From assembly GCF_034670185.1 (NCBI RefSeq), contig NZ_JAXMNY010000001.1, positions 1,116,001 through 1,180,000 on the forward strand: a stretch of 64,000 nucleotides of DNA, given 5' to 3'. Position 1 is the stretch's first letter. Each line of letters opens with the position of its first letter. The position numbers and the translations under genes are program-made. This DNA comes from Nisaea sp. (GTDB taxonomy: Bacteria > Pseudomonadota > Alphaproteobacteria > Thalassobaculales > Thalassobaculaceae). Below, piece by piece: positions 44,467 to 52,240 of the stretch. The notes under the pieces were generated by a model. That model had not been told where the DNA came from, did no database searches, and saw only the letters and a program-made list of their open reading frames with translations.

Positions 44467-44648
44467 CACTGGGATGTGGCGTTCGTCCTCCTTGGAATCT
44501 CGCGGCGTCACTCACCCAGAAACAGAAACAGTCTTTTTCCAGATACAGGAATCCTCTTTTTAACCTTGTCCAAATGTGGCCATCTCCCATCTGGACAAGA
44601 ACCGGAACGTCGGCCCGGACCCGAAACCATATGAACGGATGAGGCTTC
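44467..44648. promoter_or_regulatory. yghU-type GST upstream region with 12-bp inverted repeat
   Basis: In this 182-bp gap, CTTGTCCAAATG at 44565-44576 and CATCTGGACAAG at 44588-44599 form an inverted repeat matching at 11 of 12 positions around an 11-nt centre. It lies 50 bp upstream of the GST start, a usual place for an operator. A hairpin in the leader is an alternative. Two T-rich stretches precede it. Confidence 0.55.
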
Positions 44649-45506
44649 ATGAACGATCAAGCGCCCTATACGCCCCCGAAAATCTGGACCTGGGATAAAG
44701 AGAATGGCGGCAAGTTCGCCAGCACCAACAGGCCGATCGCAGGCGCCACGCACGAGAAGAAGCTTCCGGTCGGGGACAACCCGCTCCAGCTCTACTCGCT
44801 GGCAACGCCGAACGGTGTGAAAGTCACCGTCATGCTTGAGGAACTGCTGGAGCGCGGCCACAAGGGCGCTGAATACGACGCCTACACCATTCGTATCGGC
44901 GACGGCGACCAGTTCGGCAGCGACTTCGTTGCCATCAACCCGAACTCCAAGATCCCCGCCCTGCTCGACCGCAGCACACCAACGCCGACCCGCGTTTTCG
45001 AGTCAGGCTCGATCCTGCTCTATCTCGCCGAGAAATTCGGCGATTTCATTCCAAAAGATCCCGCCAAGCGGGCAGAATGCCTGAACTGGCTGTTCTGGCA
45101 GATGGGCAGCGCGCCGTATCTCGGTGGCGGGTTCGGACATTTCTATGCCTATGCGCCGGAGAAGTTCGAATATCCGATCAACCGGTTTGCCATGGAAACC
45201 AAGCGTCAGCTCGATGTTCTGGACCGGCAGCTTGCCGAGACCCCATACATCGCCGGCGATGACTACACCATCGCCGATATTGCGATCTGGCCGTGGTACG
45301 GCGTCCTGGCACAGGGCAAGATCTACAACGATTCCGGCACCTTCCTTGAAGTCGACAGCTACAAGAACGTTCAGCGCTGGACCAAGGAGATTGCCGCTCG
45401 CAAAGCCGTGAAACGCGGCCGCGTCGTCAATCGTGTCTCCGGTGATCCGAGCGAACAACTCGAAGAACGGCATTCCGCCGCCGATATCGACAAGCTCGGT
45501 CTCTAG
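44649..45506 (+). CDS. yghU: YghU-type glutathione S-transferase
   Basis: A 285-residue cytosolic GST of the nu class. A long N-terminal extension (YTPPKIWTWDKENGGKF, residues 6-22) precedes the thioredoxin-like domain with LYSLATPNGVKVTVMLEE, where Thr-Pro-Asn-Gly supplies the glutathione contact, and SKIPALLDR; the C-terminal helical domain holds YIAGDDYTIADIAIWPW. E. coli YghU binds two glutathiones and has disulfide reductase and peroxidase activity. The aspartate of DYTIADIAIW is intact. Confidence 0.93.
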   Translation: MNDQAPYTPPKIWTWDKENGGKFASTNRPIAGATHEKKLPVGDNPLQLYSLATPNGVKVTVMLEELLERGHKGAEYDAYTIRIGDGDQFGSDFVAINPNSKIPALLDRSTPTPTRVFESGSILLYLAEKFGDFIPKDPAKRAECLNWLFWQMGSAPYLGGGFGHFYAYAPEKFEYPINRFAMETKRQLDVLDRQLAETPYIAGDDYTIADIAIWPWYGVLAQGKIYNDSGTFLEVDSYKNVQRWTKEIAARKAVKRGRVVNRVSGDPSEQLEERHSAADIDKLGL

Positions 45507-45521
45507 AGCCGCGACATAGAA

Positions 45522-45550
45522 CCGCCCAGGCCATCAAGTGGCCTGGGTGG
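45522..45550. terminator. Hairpin at the GST/EamA convergent junction
   Basis: CCGCCCAGGCCA at 45522-45533 pairs with TGGCCTGGGTGG at 45539-45550 (12 bp, one G-T) around a five-base loop containing the EamA stop. No T-run follows on either strand, so termination would need a factor. Confidence 0.5.
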
Positions 45551-46475
45551 CCATCTTTCCTGCCCGCTTCCTCGCGTAAATCACAACGATTCCTCCGCTT
45601 ACGATCAACACTCCAGCGGCTACCTGGAGCGACCCGATATTCGGCCAGGCACCGTAGCCGTACGTGGCGATGAAACACTCGAGCACAGCGCCAACCATCG
45701 GCAGCGCGAGCGCCGCGGCAAGGTAGTTGTGCGTGCCGGCGACTGCGGCTGCGCGCAAGCCGAGATATGTCGCCAGTCCCCTGAGTGTAATCCCGAGCCC
45801 AAGTCCTGCCGCCCATAGCTCCGGCCTCATAAGCTCGGCAATATCCGCATCTCCAGCCAATCCCGCCGCTGACTGGAGGATACGCCAGACGGCAAAGCCG
45901 ATTGCGGTCAACAACAGGACAATCCCCGTAAGACGCAGGCGCGTGCGCGGCGCCAGTGCCATCATGTGGGGATGCCGCTCCGCAAACAGACTGGCACTCA
46001 GAACGCAGACTTGCGACAGAGCCAACAAAAGGAGTGCCGGGTTTTCGAGGCTGCCATCGAACCCGAAAGCTGTCGTTACGGAACCCGCAACAAGCGGAAT
46101 ATGCCCCAGCAACTCAAGGCGTGTCGGTTGCCGGTTAAACAGCAAACAGACAGCAAGCGCAGACATTGGAACGCCAATGGATCCGAAAAACCCGGCCTGA
46201 AGCACATCGACATGGATCAGCGCGGCCATATACAGCGCCGCTGTTCCAATTCTGAAAATGCCAATCAGCCAGGTATCCAGCCGCCAAAGAGCACTGACGC
46301 CGACTTCCGCCCCCCGTGAAATCACGATGAAAAACAGGCCGCCGGAACCCATTTGCAGGAACGTAAACATCCATGGATCGAGGCTGAGTCCGATTATCAG
46401 GGCACGACTGCACACAAGCAGCAATGCCCAGGTCGCGATGGATGATATCAAAACCGGGGCAGCTGATCTCTGCAT
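45534..46475 (-). CDS. EamA/DMT-family transporter
   Basis: A 313-residue membrane protein with ten predicted TM helices in two EamA-like halves (ATWALLLVCSRALIIGLSLD at the start; TLRGLATYLGLRAAAVAGTH in the second half). Such proteins export amino acids, metabolites or drugs; the substrate is unknown. It is divergent from the LysR gene at 46589, with repeated ATCAAT half-sites between them, so LysR control is likely. Confidence 0.83.
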   Translation of the reverse strand: MQRSAAPVLISSIATWALLLVCSRALIIGLSLDPWMFTFLQMGSGGLFFIVISRGAEVGVSALWRLDTWLIGIFRIGTAALYMAALIHVDVLQAGFFGSIGVPMSALAVCLLFNRQPTRLELLGHIPLVAGSVTTAFGFDGSLENPALLLLALSQVCVLSASLFAERHPHMMALAPRTRLRLTGIVLLLTAIGFAVWRILQSAAGLAGDADIAELMRPELWAAGLGLGITLRGLATYLGLRAAAVAGTHNYLAAALALPMVGAVLECFIATYGYGAWPNIGSLQVAAGVLIVSGGIVVIYARKRAGKMATQAT

Positions 46476-46538
46476 GAAAATTGATCCGCGACAGCGTCGG
46501 AGTGAAGACAGAATAGCGATACATTTGTCGGCTAAAAC

Positions 46539-46576
46539 ATCAATTACTGACTCGATTGATACAAAAATTAATCAAT
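46539..46576. promoter_or_regulatory. Three phased ATCAAT/ATTGAT half-sites, likely LysR operator
   Basis: ATCAAT at 46539-46544, ATTGAT at 46555-46560 and ATCAAT at 46571-46576 recur at exact 16-bp steps between the divergent EamA and LysR genes. The first two form a perfect inverted repeat with a 10-bp centre that fits the LysR T-N11-A pattern; the third lies 13 bp before the LysR start, suggesting autoregulation. Confidence 0.65.
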
Positions 46577-46588
46577 TGGCCTAACGTC

Positions 46589-47467
46589 ATGAACTGGGAT
46601 GATCTCCGCATATTTCTGGCTGTCGCTCGAGAGGGAACGCTGCGGCAAGCAGCGGCAACACTCGGCATTACGCAGCCAACCGCCGGGCGCCGATTGCAGG
46701 CCCTGGAAGCGGCTCTTGGTGTCACATTGTTCACGCGCGGACGCTCCGGACACCGACTGACAACAGCGGGGAAATCCCTTAGACCGACCGTGGAAGCGAT
46801 GGAGAAATCGGCGGCCGAACTCGCCCGGCAAAGGGATCACCTGCAGGCACCGGCCGGGGGCATTGTCCGGATTAGCGTCATGGAATGGCCCGGTGCATTC
46901 CTTGCACGCCACTTGTGCACGGCACGCCAATCCGGCCTTGCCATTGAACTGGTTTCATCGGAGCGGACCGAGAGCTTTGCACGCCGGGAAGCGGACCTCG
47001 CGGTGCGCCACGGCCTGCCGCTCACCGGAGCATTCATCACGCGCAAGGTCGGGACCATGAGACCTGCGATCTACGCAAGCCACGCCTACGCCTCAGGTCA
47101 TCCGGAAGCCCAAACGGAACACCGCTACCGGCACTGTGACTGGGTGCTCTTTACCGAAGAGCAAGCCCATTACAAAAGCATGCGCTGGTTGGATACCCGT
47201 CTCGACCCATCGAGACCTGCCTTGCGGGCGACAACGACCGATCTCGTCCGCGAGGCGGTCGGGTGCGGCGGCGGACTGGGGCTACTGCCCTGCTTCATCG
47301 GCGACGAAGATAAGCGGCTTGTTCGGGTCACGCCCCCGATTGACGAACTGGCGTCGGAATACTGGATAATCATGCCACCCGAGACCGCAGAGTTTCCCTA
47401 TCTGAGGCGGGCCGTCGACTGGGTCGCCGACAGCTTCAAGGACGATCGGGTTTCCCTGCTCGGATAG
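46589..47467 (+). CDS. LysR-family transcriptional regulator
   Basis: A 292-residue LTTR from ATG 46589 (MNWDDLRIFLAVAREG), the canonical family start; the longer frame runs into the operator. The winged helix includes LRQAAATLGITQPTAGRRLQ, and the effector domain begins near residue 85. Two-cysteine region GCGGGLGLLPCF lies near 225. It probably governs the divergent EamA gene. A 49-residue stretch of its C-terminus is repeated as a broken copy at 48413-48559. Confidence 0.92.
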   Translation: MNWDDLRIFLAVAREGTLRQAAATLGITQPTAGRRLQALEAALGVTLFTRGRSGHRLTTAGKSLRPTVEAMEKSAAELARQRDHLQAPAGGIVRISVMEWPGAFLARHLCTARQSGLAIELVSSERTESFARREADLAVRHGLPLTGAFITRKVGTMRPAIYASHAYASGHPEAQTEHRYRHCDWVLFTEEQAHYKSMRWLDTRLDPSRPALRATTTDLVREAVGCGGGLGLLPCFIGDEDKRLVRVTPPIDELASEYWIIMPPETAEFPYLRRAVDWVADSFKDDRVSLLG

Positions 47468-47482
47468 CACACGGGATGCACG

Positions 47483-47932
47483 TCATTTGCCGGTGCCCTT
47501 GAGCACATCACGCACGATGTCGAGAACGATTCCGGTTGCCTTCTCGATCAGTACCACGTCCGTTCCGGCGATCAGCCGCTCCGTTCCCGGCACGGCCGGT
47601 CCCAGTCGCGCCGTCAGACCGGGCGGCAACGGACGACCTGACAAACCCGGAGGCAGCGGCTCACCCCGGTCCAGACGTTTCTGCAGTCCGGGCGGCAGTT
47701 TCCCGTCCTTCGCGCGACCGGACGCCGCCCCTTTACCCGGCTTCTTGCCTTTGGCTTTCCCTTGGTCCTGGGTGTCGTCTCCGGCAGGTTTCAAAAGAGT
47801 GCCGACCAGATCGGTGATGACCAGGATATCCTGTTGGGAAAACTTGGCGCCGGACGGCGCCTGACCTGCATTTGTCAACGAGGGTGTCGCTGCAAGCACG
47901 CATGTCATCACGGCAATCAGCAAAAATCTCAT
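47483..47932 (-). CDS. Small exported CigR/RcnB-like protein
   Basis: A 149-residue protein with signal peptide (residues 1-22, ends LTNAGQ). The central part is basic and Gly/Lys-rich, then repeats LPPGL three times (KLPPGLQKRLDRGEPLPPGL region, residues 78-107), and ends with a short alpha/beta stretch DVVLIEKATGIVLDIVRDVL. This matches the pattern of the CigR family, inner-membrane or periplasmic proteins of largely unknown function related to RcnB. Its stop is 15 bp from the convergent LysR stop. Confidence 0.75.
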   Translation of the reverse strand: MRFLLIAVMTCVLAATPSLTNAGQAPSGAKFSQQDILVITDLVGTLLKPAGDDTQDQGKAKGKKPGKGAASGRAKDGKLPPGLQKRLDRGEPLPPGLSGRPLPPGLTARLGPAVPGTERLIAGTDVVLIEKATGIVLDIVRDVLKGTGK

Positions 47933-48113
47933 AGTGTGTCCTTTTCATCCCCTGGATGTTCTTCCAGATTGAGCCGACCCAGAGAGATCCTAACCCCAGA
48001 TTTACCGGCGTGGTCAAAAACACTGCTTCAAAACAGAAATTCTGGTTTAAAAGGTATCCAAAATGGCGGCCGCGTGCGCTGCGAGCGGATGATTTTGCAA
48101 AAGGACTGATACC
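47933..48113. other. Divergent gap between CigR-like and DUF3012 genes
   Basis: I see no gene or strong repeat in these 181 bp. The right end holds AAAAGGA, the ribosome site of the small lipoprotein gene. Promoters for both divergent genes are expected here. Confidence 0.4.
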
Positions 48114-48281
48114 ATGGGTGCGAAACTGAAGATCCTGTCGGCCATCCTGCTCATTGTCGGGCTTGCCGGCTGTTCTCCGGAAATCGGATCGGAAGCCTGG
48201 TGTGCTGACATGAAAGAAAAGGCCAAAGGGGATTGGACCGCCAACGAAGCCGCCGACTTCGCTAAACACTGCCTGGTCTAG
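48114..48281 (+). CDS. DUF3012-type small lipoprotein
   Basis: A 55-residue protein. AAAAGGA lies 7 nt before ATG 48114. Residues 1-18 form a lipoprotein signal ending LAGC, and the mature part PEIGSEAWCADMKEKAKGDW followed by TANEAADFAKHCLV is the DUF3012 signature, with its two conserved cysteines (WCADM and KHC) likely to form a disulfide. Function is unknown. It lies next to a patch of broken genes. Confidence 0.9.
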   Translation: MGAKLKILSAILLIVGLAGCSPEIGSEAWCADMKEKAKGDWTANEAADFAKHCLV

Positions 48282-48298
48282 CGGGCTGAGGCGCTGGC

Positions 48299-48393
48299 CT
48301 ACCGCCCAGGCCGATCGGTCTCCGCGTAGCATCCGCGTTCGATTTCCTCGATCAGGCTGAGCGATTTCGGCGCCCAACCCATTTCCGAGCAGT
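48299..48393 (-). pseudogene. 3' fragment of an NAD-epimerase gene
   Basis: Read leftward to a TAG at 48299, this encodes EMGWAPKSLSLIEEIERGCY and a short tail, matching the C-terminus of the intact epimerase at 49955-50860 at 15 of 21 residues. Nothing upstream matches the rest of that protein, so only the last 30 or so codons remain. Confidence 0.75.
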
Positions 48394-48412
48394 CGAGGCC
48401 GACGGCGGTCAT

Positions 48413-48559
48413 GGCCTGCTGCCATACTTCATAGGAGACGAGGATCAGCGGCTCTCTCGCGTCACCCCTCCGATTGAGGAGCTGGCAGCCGAATACTGGA
48501 TGATCATCCCGCCCGAAAGCGCGCAGTTCCCTTATCTTCGCCGCGCAATCGACTGGGTG
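48413..48559 (+). pseudogene. 3' fragment of a LysR regulator gene
   Basis: In one frame these 49 codons encode GLLPYFIGDEDQRLSRVTPP and onward through YLRRAIDWV, matching the C-terminus of the LysR protein at 46589-47467 at 39 of 49 residues. The DNA-binding and most of the effector domain are missing, and the frame runs on into the 3' end of dmdA. It abuts the epimerase fragment at its broken end. Confidence 0.85.
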
Positions 48560-48603
48560 CCAAACCGGGCTGACTATTCACGCGTGATCCCTGGTCGATC
48601 AAT

Positions 48604-49713
48604 TCAATTCCAGAAAGCTTCCTGGATCTCAGCAGTTCGGGGACCGTCAGGGGTAACTACGCTCACCTTGGTGCCGCTGTCCCAGTGCGTAACGTGAACC
48701 ATGCCGATTGAGACATTGGTCTTGAAGTCTGGAGACCATACTGCCGAACTCACGCGCCCGACTGTCTTTCCGTTCGCCTTAATCGTCCAGAATTCCTCAC
48801 AAGCGGGCACCGGGTCCCCATCAATCGAGATCGGCCGAATTTGTTGAACCGGCCCTTCCTTTGCCACTCTCAAGAGAGCATCCCGTCCGATACACCCGAT
48901 TGCGCTTTGCGTATTACAGAACCGGCCCAATCCGCATTCGTGCGGTGTGTTGTCGTCGGTCATGTCGTTTCCGTAAGAAAGAAGACCGCTCTCTATTCGC
49001 TCGATCAGATTTGGGCATCCGGCATGAACATCCAGGTCCTTCCCTGCTTCCATCAGGGCATTCCATAGAGGCATTCCCATATCGGAACCATTGAGATAAA
49101 TCTCGAAACCGCCTTGTTTCGAATATCCCGAACGGGCAACAACCATGTCCCGCCCCATGAATTCAAAGTGGCTGAAGCGGAAAAACCGAATCCTGCGAAC
49201 AGAATCGCCGAACACCCGGGCCATCAGGTCCTCGGCTTTTGGTCCCTGAACGGCCAATGGCGAAACATCGGGTTCGTCCACCAAAACATCGAGGCGGTAT
49301 CCGTAGGCCAGCCCTTTCACCCAATAGAGCAGATCGCTGTCAGCAATGGATATCCACCATCTGTTATCGCTTAACTTGAGGAGTACCGGGTCATTCAGCA
49401 TCCCTCCCGTCTCATCCACGATCGGTATGTAAGAACACTGGCCCGGCAACATGCTTCTCAAGTCGCGAGGGGTCAGCATTTGTACCAGTCGACCTGAATC
49501 CGGTCCGCGGATCTCCACCTGTCGCTCACACGAGACGTCCCAGACCTGCACGGCTTCTTTTAGATGGCGATAGTCTTCCTCTACCGACCGGAACACCGTT
49601 GGCAGCAACATGTGATTATAAACAGTGTAAGCACGGACACCGGCCTGCTCGACTCCGTCTGAGAAAGGCGTGCGGCGCAATCTGCGTGACGCCGAAAGGA
49701 AAGGAACACCCAT
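48604..49713 (-). CDS. dmdA: Dimethylsulfoniopropionate demethylase (DmdA-type GcvT paralogue)
   Basis: A 369-residue aminomethyltransferase-fold enzyme. The N-terminal block RRLRRTPFSDGVEQAGVRAY then TVYNHMLLPTVF, CERQVEIRGPD, SPLAVQGPKAEDLMARVFG, SKQGGFEIYLNGS, and ESGLLSYGNDMT are hallmarks I associate with DmdA rather than with GcvT. DmdA moves a methyl group of DMSP to tetrahydrofolate, giving methylmercaptopropionate. Start ATG 49713 has AAGG 9 nt upstream. Base composition looks lower in GC than flanking genes, and gene relics adjoin its 3' end, suggesting acquisition. dmdBCD are not adjacent. Confidence 0.82.
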   Translation of the reverse strand: MGVPFLSASRRLRRTPFSDGVEQAGVRAYTVYNHMLLPTVFRSVEEDYRHLKEAVQVWDVSCERQVEIRGPDSGRLVQMLTPRDLRSMLPGQCSYIPIVDETGGMLNDPVLLKLSDNRWWISIADSDLLYWVKGLAYGYRLDVLVDEPDVSPLAVQGPKAEDLMARVFGDSVRRIRFFRFSHFEFMGRDMVVARSGYSKQGGFEIYLNGSDMGMPLWNALMEAGKDLDVHAGCPNLIERIESGLLSYGNDMTDDNTPHECGLGRFCNTQSAIGCIGRDALLRVAKEGPVQQIRPISIDGDPVPACEEFWTIKANGKTVGRVSSAVWSPDFKTNVSIGMVHVTHWDSGTKVSVVTPDGPRTAEIQEAFWN

Positions 49714-49954
49714 GGAATTGCGCCTTGAACCTATGCAACAGATTTCTTCTGTTTACTTTGGTTAGCGCCACCAATACTTTCTTTTAAACGACAAAATGCA
49801 GTAACGAAAAAACAAAACGTGGAATTTAGACCATATTATCGGTCTGTGTTTGATGTTCGAAAGAAACAAAACACCGTCATCTCAACATAATAATACTGCA
49901 GTTGAGAGAGCGCCAAATACCCTCAAAACTGCAGTTTCCGATCAGCTTCCCGGC
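49714..49954. other. AT-rich gap with imperfect inverted repeat
   Basis: These 241 bp upstream of dmdA and downstream of the epimerase are strikingly AT-rich. An imperfect inverted repeat, ACTGCAGTTGAG at 49895-49906 and CTCAAAACTGCAGT at 49923-49936 region (two-base bulge), lies 20 bp beyond the epimerase stop and may be its terminator or a recombination scar. No ORF is supported. Confidence 0.5.
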
Positions 49955-50860
49955 TTAGGCTCCTGCGTAGCAGCCGCTCTCAATTTCCTCGATCAGGCTC
50001 GGTCCATTCGGCTCCCAACCAAGTTCAGCCCGAGCCCTTAGTGCCCGCACCCGGCTATTCGATCCCATGGTGTCGTTTGCCGGCCCCTCGCCCCAATGCC
50101 CCGCCGCTTCAGCCAGGGTCATTTCCGTGGTGCCTTCGCCATAGCCGAGCGTTTTGCCAATCGCGGCGCAGACGTCGCGCATCGCGTTCTCTCCATTCTC
50201 GGCATAGAAGAACGATCCGGCTGGCGCGTTCTGCAATGCGAGAAGATAGAGATCTGCAAGATCGCGAATATGGACATTCGACCAGACATTGGTTCCGGGC
50301 CCGATATGGCGCGCTGCGCCGGTCTGCTGGGCGAGATCAATCAGCCAGGGAACCTGCATGCTATCCGGATTGACGCCGAGACCTTCTCCATAAATCAGAC
50401 TGGGCGCTATAATCACGGCACGCACACCGTTCTCCGCCGATGCCAATATATCCCGGTTGAGAGCGACACGCGCCGCACGCGCCGGCGACGGCTCGATAGG
50501 CGTGTTCTCATTGAATACGGCCTCGCCATACCGCCCTTCGTCGCGGCGTCCGACAATGCTCGATCCGCTTGTATGGAGAAAAACCTTACTGCTTCCCGCC
50601 AGTGCAGTGAGCATCGCCTCGGCGGCTGGCCGGTGGTCAGCGCTTGCCGCATTCACGACAGCGTCGGCGGCCTGCGCCTCCCGCACCAGAAGTGAACTGT
50701 CATCGAGATCGCCGATAACCGGATCAATGCCCTTCGCCCGAACGAGGGATGCTTTTTCCTCTGTCCGCAACAGACCTCGAACAGTATGGCCATTCTCCAT
50801 TAAACGGGCAGCAACTGATCCGCCTATATATCCGCTCGCTCCAGTAAGAAAGATGTTCAC
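49955..50860 (-). CDS. NAD-dependent epimerase/dehydratase (atypical SDR)
   Basis: A 301-residue extended or atypical SDR. The cofactor loop is TGASGYIGGSVA at residues 6-17, with NGHTVRGLLRT after it; LHTSGSSIVG, the region of the catalytic serine, is present, but no YxxxK follows at the usual place (RVALNRDILA instead), so redox activity may be altered. GPGTNVWSNVHIRDLADLYL is the sugar-epimerase-type C-terminal block. Substrate is unknown. A broken relative's C-terminus lies at 48299-48393. Confidence 0.82.
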   Translation of the reverse strand: MNIFLTGASGYIGGSVAARLMENGHTVRGLLRTEEKASLVRAKGIDPVIGDLDDSSLLVREAQAADAVVNAASADHRPAAEAMLTALAGSSKVFLHTSGSSIVGRRDEGRYGEAVFNENTPIEPSPARAARVALNRDILASAENGVRAVIIAPSLIYGEGLGVNPDSMQVPWLIDLAQQTGAARHIGPGTNVWSNVHIRDLADLYLLALQNAPAGSFFYAENGENAMRDVCAAIGKTLGYGEGTTEMTLAEAAGHWGEGPANDTMGSNSRVRALRARAELGWEPNGPSLIEEIESGCYAGA

Positions 50861-51040
50861 TTCATTCCCCCAAAAGCCGGTTTTTTGTTATCTGATGCAT
50901 ATGGCTCCGGATCTACCTGAAGATATCAAACACCCCATGGCGCCGAGGCACAGCAGCCCCATTAGACGTTCAGAGGGCCTGGTAGAACAGTCAACAGGTT
51001 GCCAATAATCTGGTTCCGTATTTTGAAAGTTGGCCAAATA
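50861..51040. other. Gap upstream of the epimerase and downstream of rpsI
   Basis: These 180 bp hold the epimerase promoter region (leftward). A 37-codon frame near 50890-51008 has no ribosome site and no recognisable product, so nothing further is supported. Confidence 0.4.
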
Positions 51041-51068
51041 AAAAAACGCGGCACAAGGCCGCGTTTTT
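51041..51068 (-). terminator. Rho-independent terminator of rplM-rpsI
   Basis: CGCGGC at 51047-51052 pairs with GCCGCG at 51058-51063, extended by A-T pairs (51042-51046 with 51064-51068); on the minus strand the stem is followed by a run of T (51041-51046). It lies 22 bp after the rpsI stop. Confidence 0.9.
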
Positions 51069-51090
51069 CCGTCTGAGATATTTGGTCGCG

Positions 51091-51588
51091 TTAACGCTTG
51101 GAGAACTGGAAGCTCCGGCGCGCTTTCGCCTTACCGTATTTCTTACGCTCGACCACACGCGAGTCACGGGTCAGGAAGCCAACCTTCTTCAGCGGCGGGC
51201 GCAGGCCCGGCTCGAAGTAGGTCAGTGCCTTGGATATACCGTGACGCACGGCACCGGCCTGGCCCGAGAGGCCACCACCAGTGACGGTGCAATACACATC
51301 GAACTGGTCTTTGCGGTCCGTAACGTCGAACGGCTGATTGATCACCATGCGCAGCACCGGGCGGGCGAAGTACACGCTGTCTTCGCGACCGTTAATGCTG
51401 AACTTGCCGGTACCCGGCTTAATCCAGACGCGGGCGATTGCGTTCTTACGCTTGCCAGTGGCATAGGCCCGACCGAACTTGTCGAGTTTCGGCTCAGCTT
51501 TCACCGCCTCTTCGGCCGCGTCCTGCTTCAGAGCCTCGAGCGCTTCCAAGCCTGCGCCTTCGTTGGTCTCTTCAGTCTCAACTGACAT
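51091..51588 (-). CDS. rpsI: 30S ribosomal protein S9
   Basis: A 165-residue S9 with an alphaproteobacterial acidic N-terminal extension (residues 1-35). FGRAYATGKRKNAIARVWIK opens the core, GGGLSGQAGAVRHGISKAL is the conserved loop, and the C-terminal tail ERKKYGKAKARRSFQFSKR reaches the P-site tRNA in the ribosome. The gene starts 3 bp after rplM, the universal bacterial pairing. Confidence 0.98.
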   Translation of the reverse strand: MSVETEETNEGAGLEALEALKQDAAEEAVKAEPKLDKFGRAYATGKRKNAIARVWIKPGTGKFSINGREDSVYFARPVLRMVINQPFDVTDRKDQFDVYCTVTGGGLSGQAGAVRHGISKALTYFEPGLRPPLKKVGFLTRDSRVVERKKYGKAKARRSFQFSKR

Positions 51589-51591
51589 GGC

Positions 51592-52050
51592 TTACCTCTT
51601 GTTCTTCGGGTTCATCGCGGCGACGTCCAGCACTTCAGGCTGCTGCGCCTCATGCGGATGCGCGGCACCGGAATAGATACGCAGGTTGCGCATCTGCTCA
51701 CGGGCGAGCGGGCCACGGCTGATCATCCGCTGCACGGCTTTCTCAAGCACCCGTTCCGGATGCTTGCCGTCCAGGATCTTGTCCATGGTACGGGACTTGA
51801 TGCCGCCCGGATAACCGGTGTGCCAGTAAAAGGTTTTGTCGGTCCGCTTGTTGCCGGTGAGCTTCACCTTTTCAGCATTGATCACGACGATGTTGTCGCC
51901 ACAATCCATGTGCGGGGTGAAGGTCGGCTTATGCTTGCCGCGCAGGTAGTTTGCGAGAACGGAAGCGAGGCGGCCCAGGATCATGCCTTCGGCATCAACG
52001 ATCCACCACTTCTTTTCGATCTCGCTCGGTTTTGCCGAGTAAGTACGCAT
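51592..52050 (-). CDS. rplM: 50S ribosomal protein L13
   Basis: A 152-residue L13 from ATG 52050 (MRTYSAKPSEIEKKW), the family-typical start; ATG 52062 would add MVKE and cannot be excluded. LGRLASVLANYLRGKHKPTF, DCGDNIVVINAEKV and the ERVLEKAVQRMI block are conserved. It is an early assembly protein of the large subunit. It heads the rplM-rpsI operon behind a good sigma70 promoter at 52125-52152. Confidence 0.98.
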   Translation of the reverse strand: MRTYSAKPSEIEKKWWIVDAEGMILGRLASVLANYLRGKHKPTFTPHMDCGDNIVVINAEKVKLTGNKRTDKTFYWHTGYPGGIKSRTMDKILDGKHPERVLEKAVQRMISRGPLAREQMRNLRIYSGAAHPHEAQQPEVLDVAAMNPKNKR

Positions 52051-52124
52051 CTCTTTAACCATCCAGTGATGCTGCTAAATCCAATAGCCACACAAGAACA
52101 GAAGTCCTCTGCAGCGGTCGGCGT

Positions 52125-52152
52125 AAAATACGGATGCGCGTTATGAAGTCAA
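52125..52152 (-). promoter_or_regulatory. Sigma70 promoter of rplM-rpsI
   Basis: On the minus strand, TTGACT (52147-52152) and TATTTT (52125-52130) are 16 bp apart, predicting a start near 52117 and a leader of about 65 nt before rplM. The rest of the 190-bp gap (52051-52240) is AT-rich, with a small GGTA/TACC repeat near 52191-52205, and holds no supported gene. Confidence 0.6.
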
Positions 52153-52240
52153 GCGCGAAAAAGTACGTTTTTTCAATAGCTTTACAGCAACGGTATTATA
52201 TTACCGCGCATGTAAGTCGTTTTATAACCGAATGAAAGGC

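Noticed and set aside
47733..48425. 230-codon minus-strand ORF over the DUF3012 gene
   Set aside because: It covers a convincing lipoprotein gene on the other strand and reads across the CigR-like gene in another frame.
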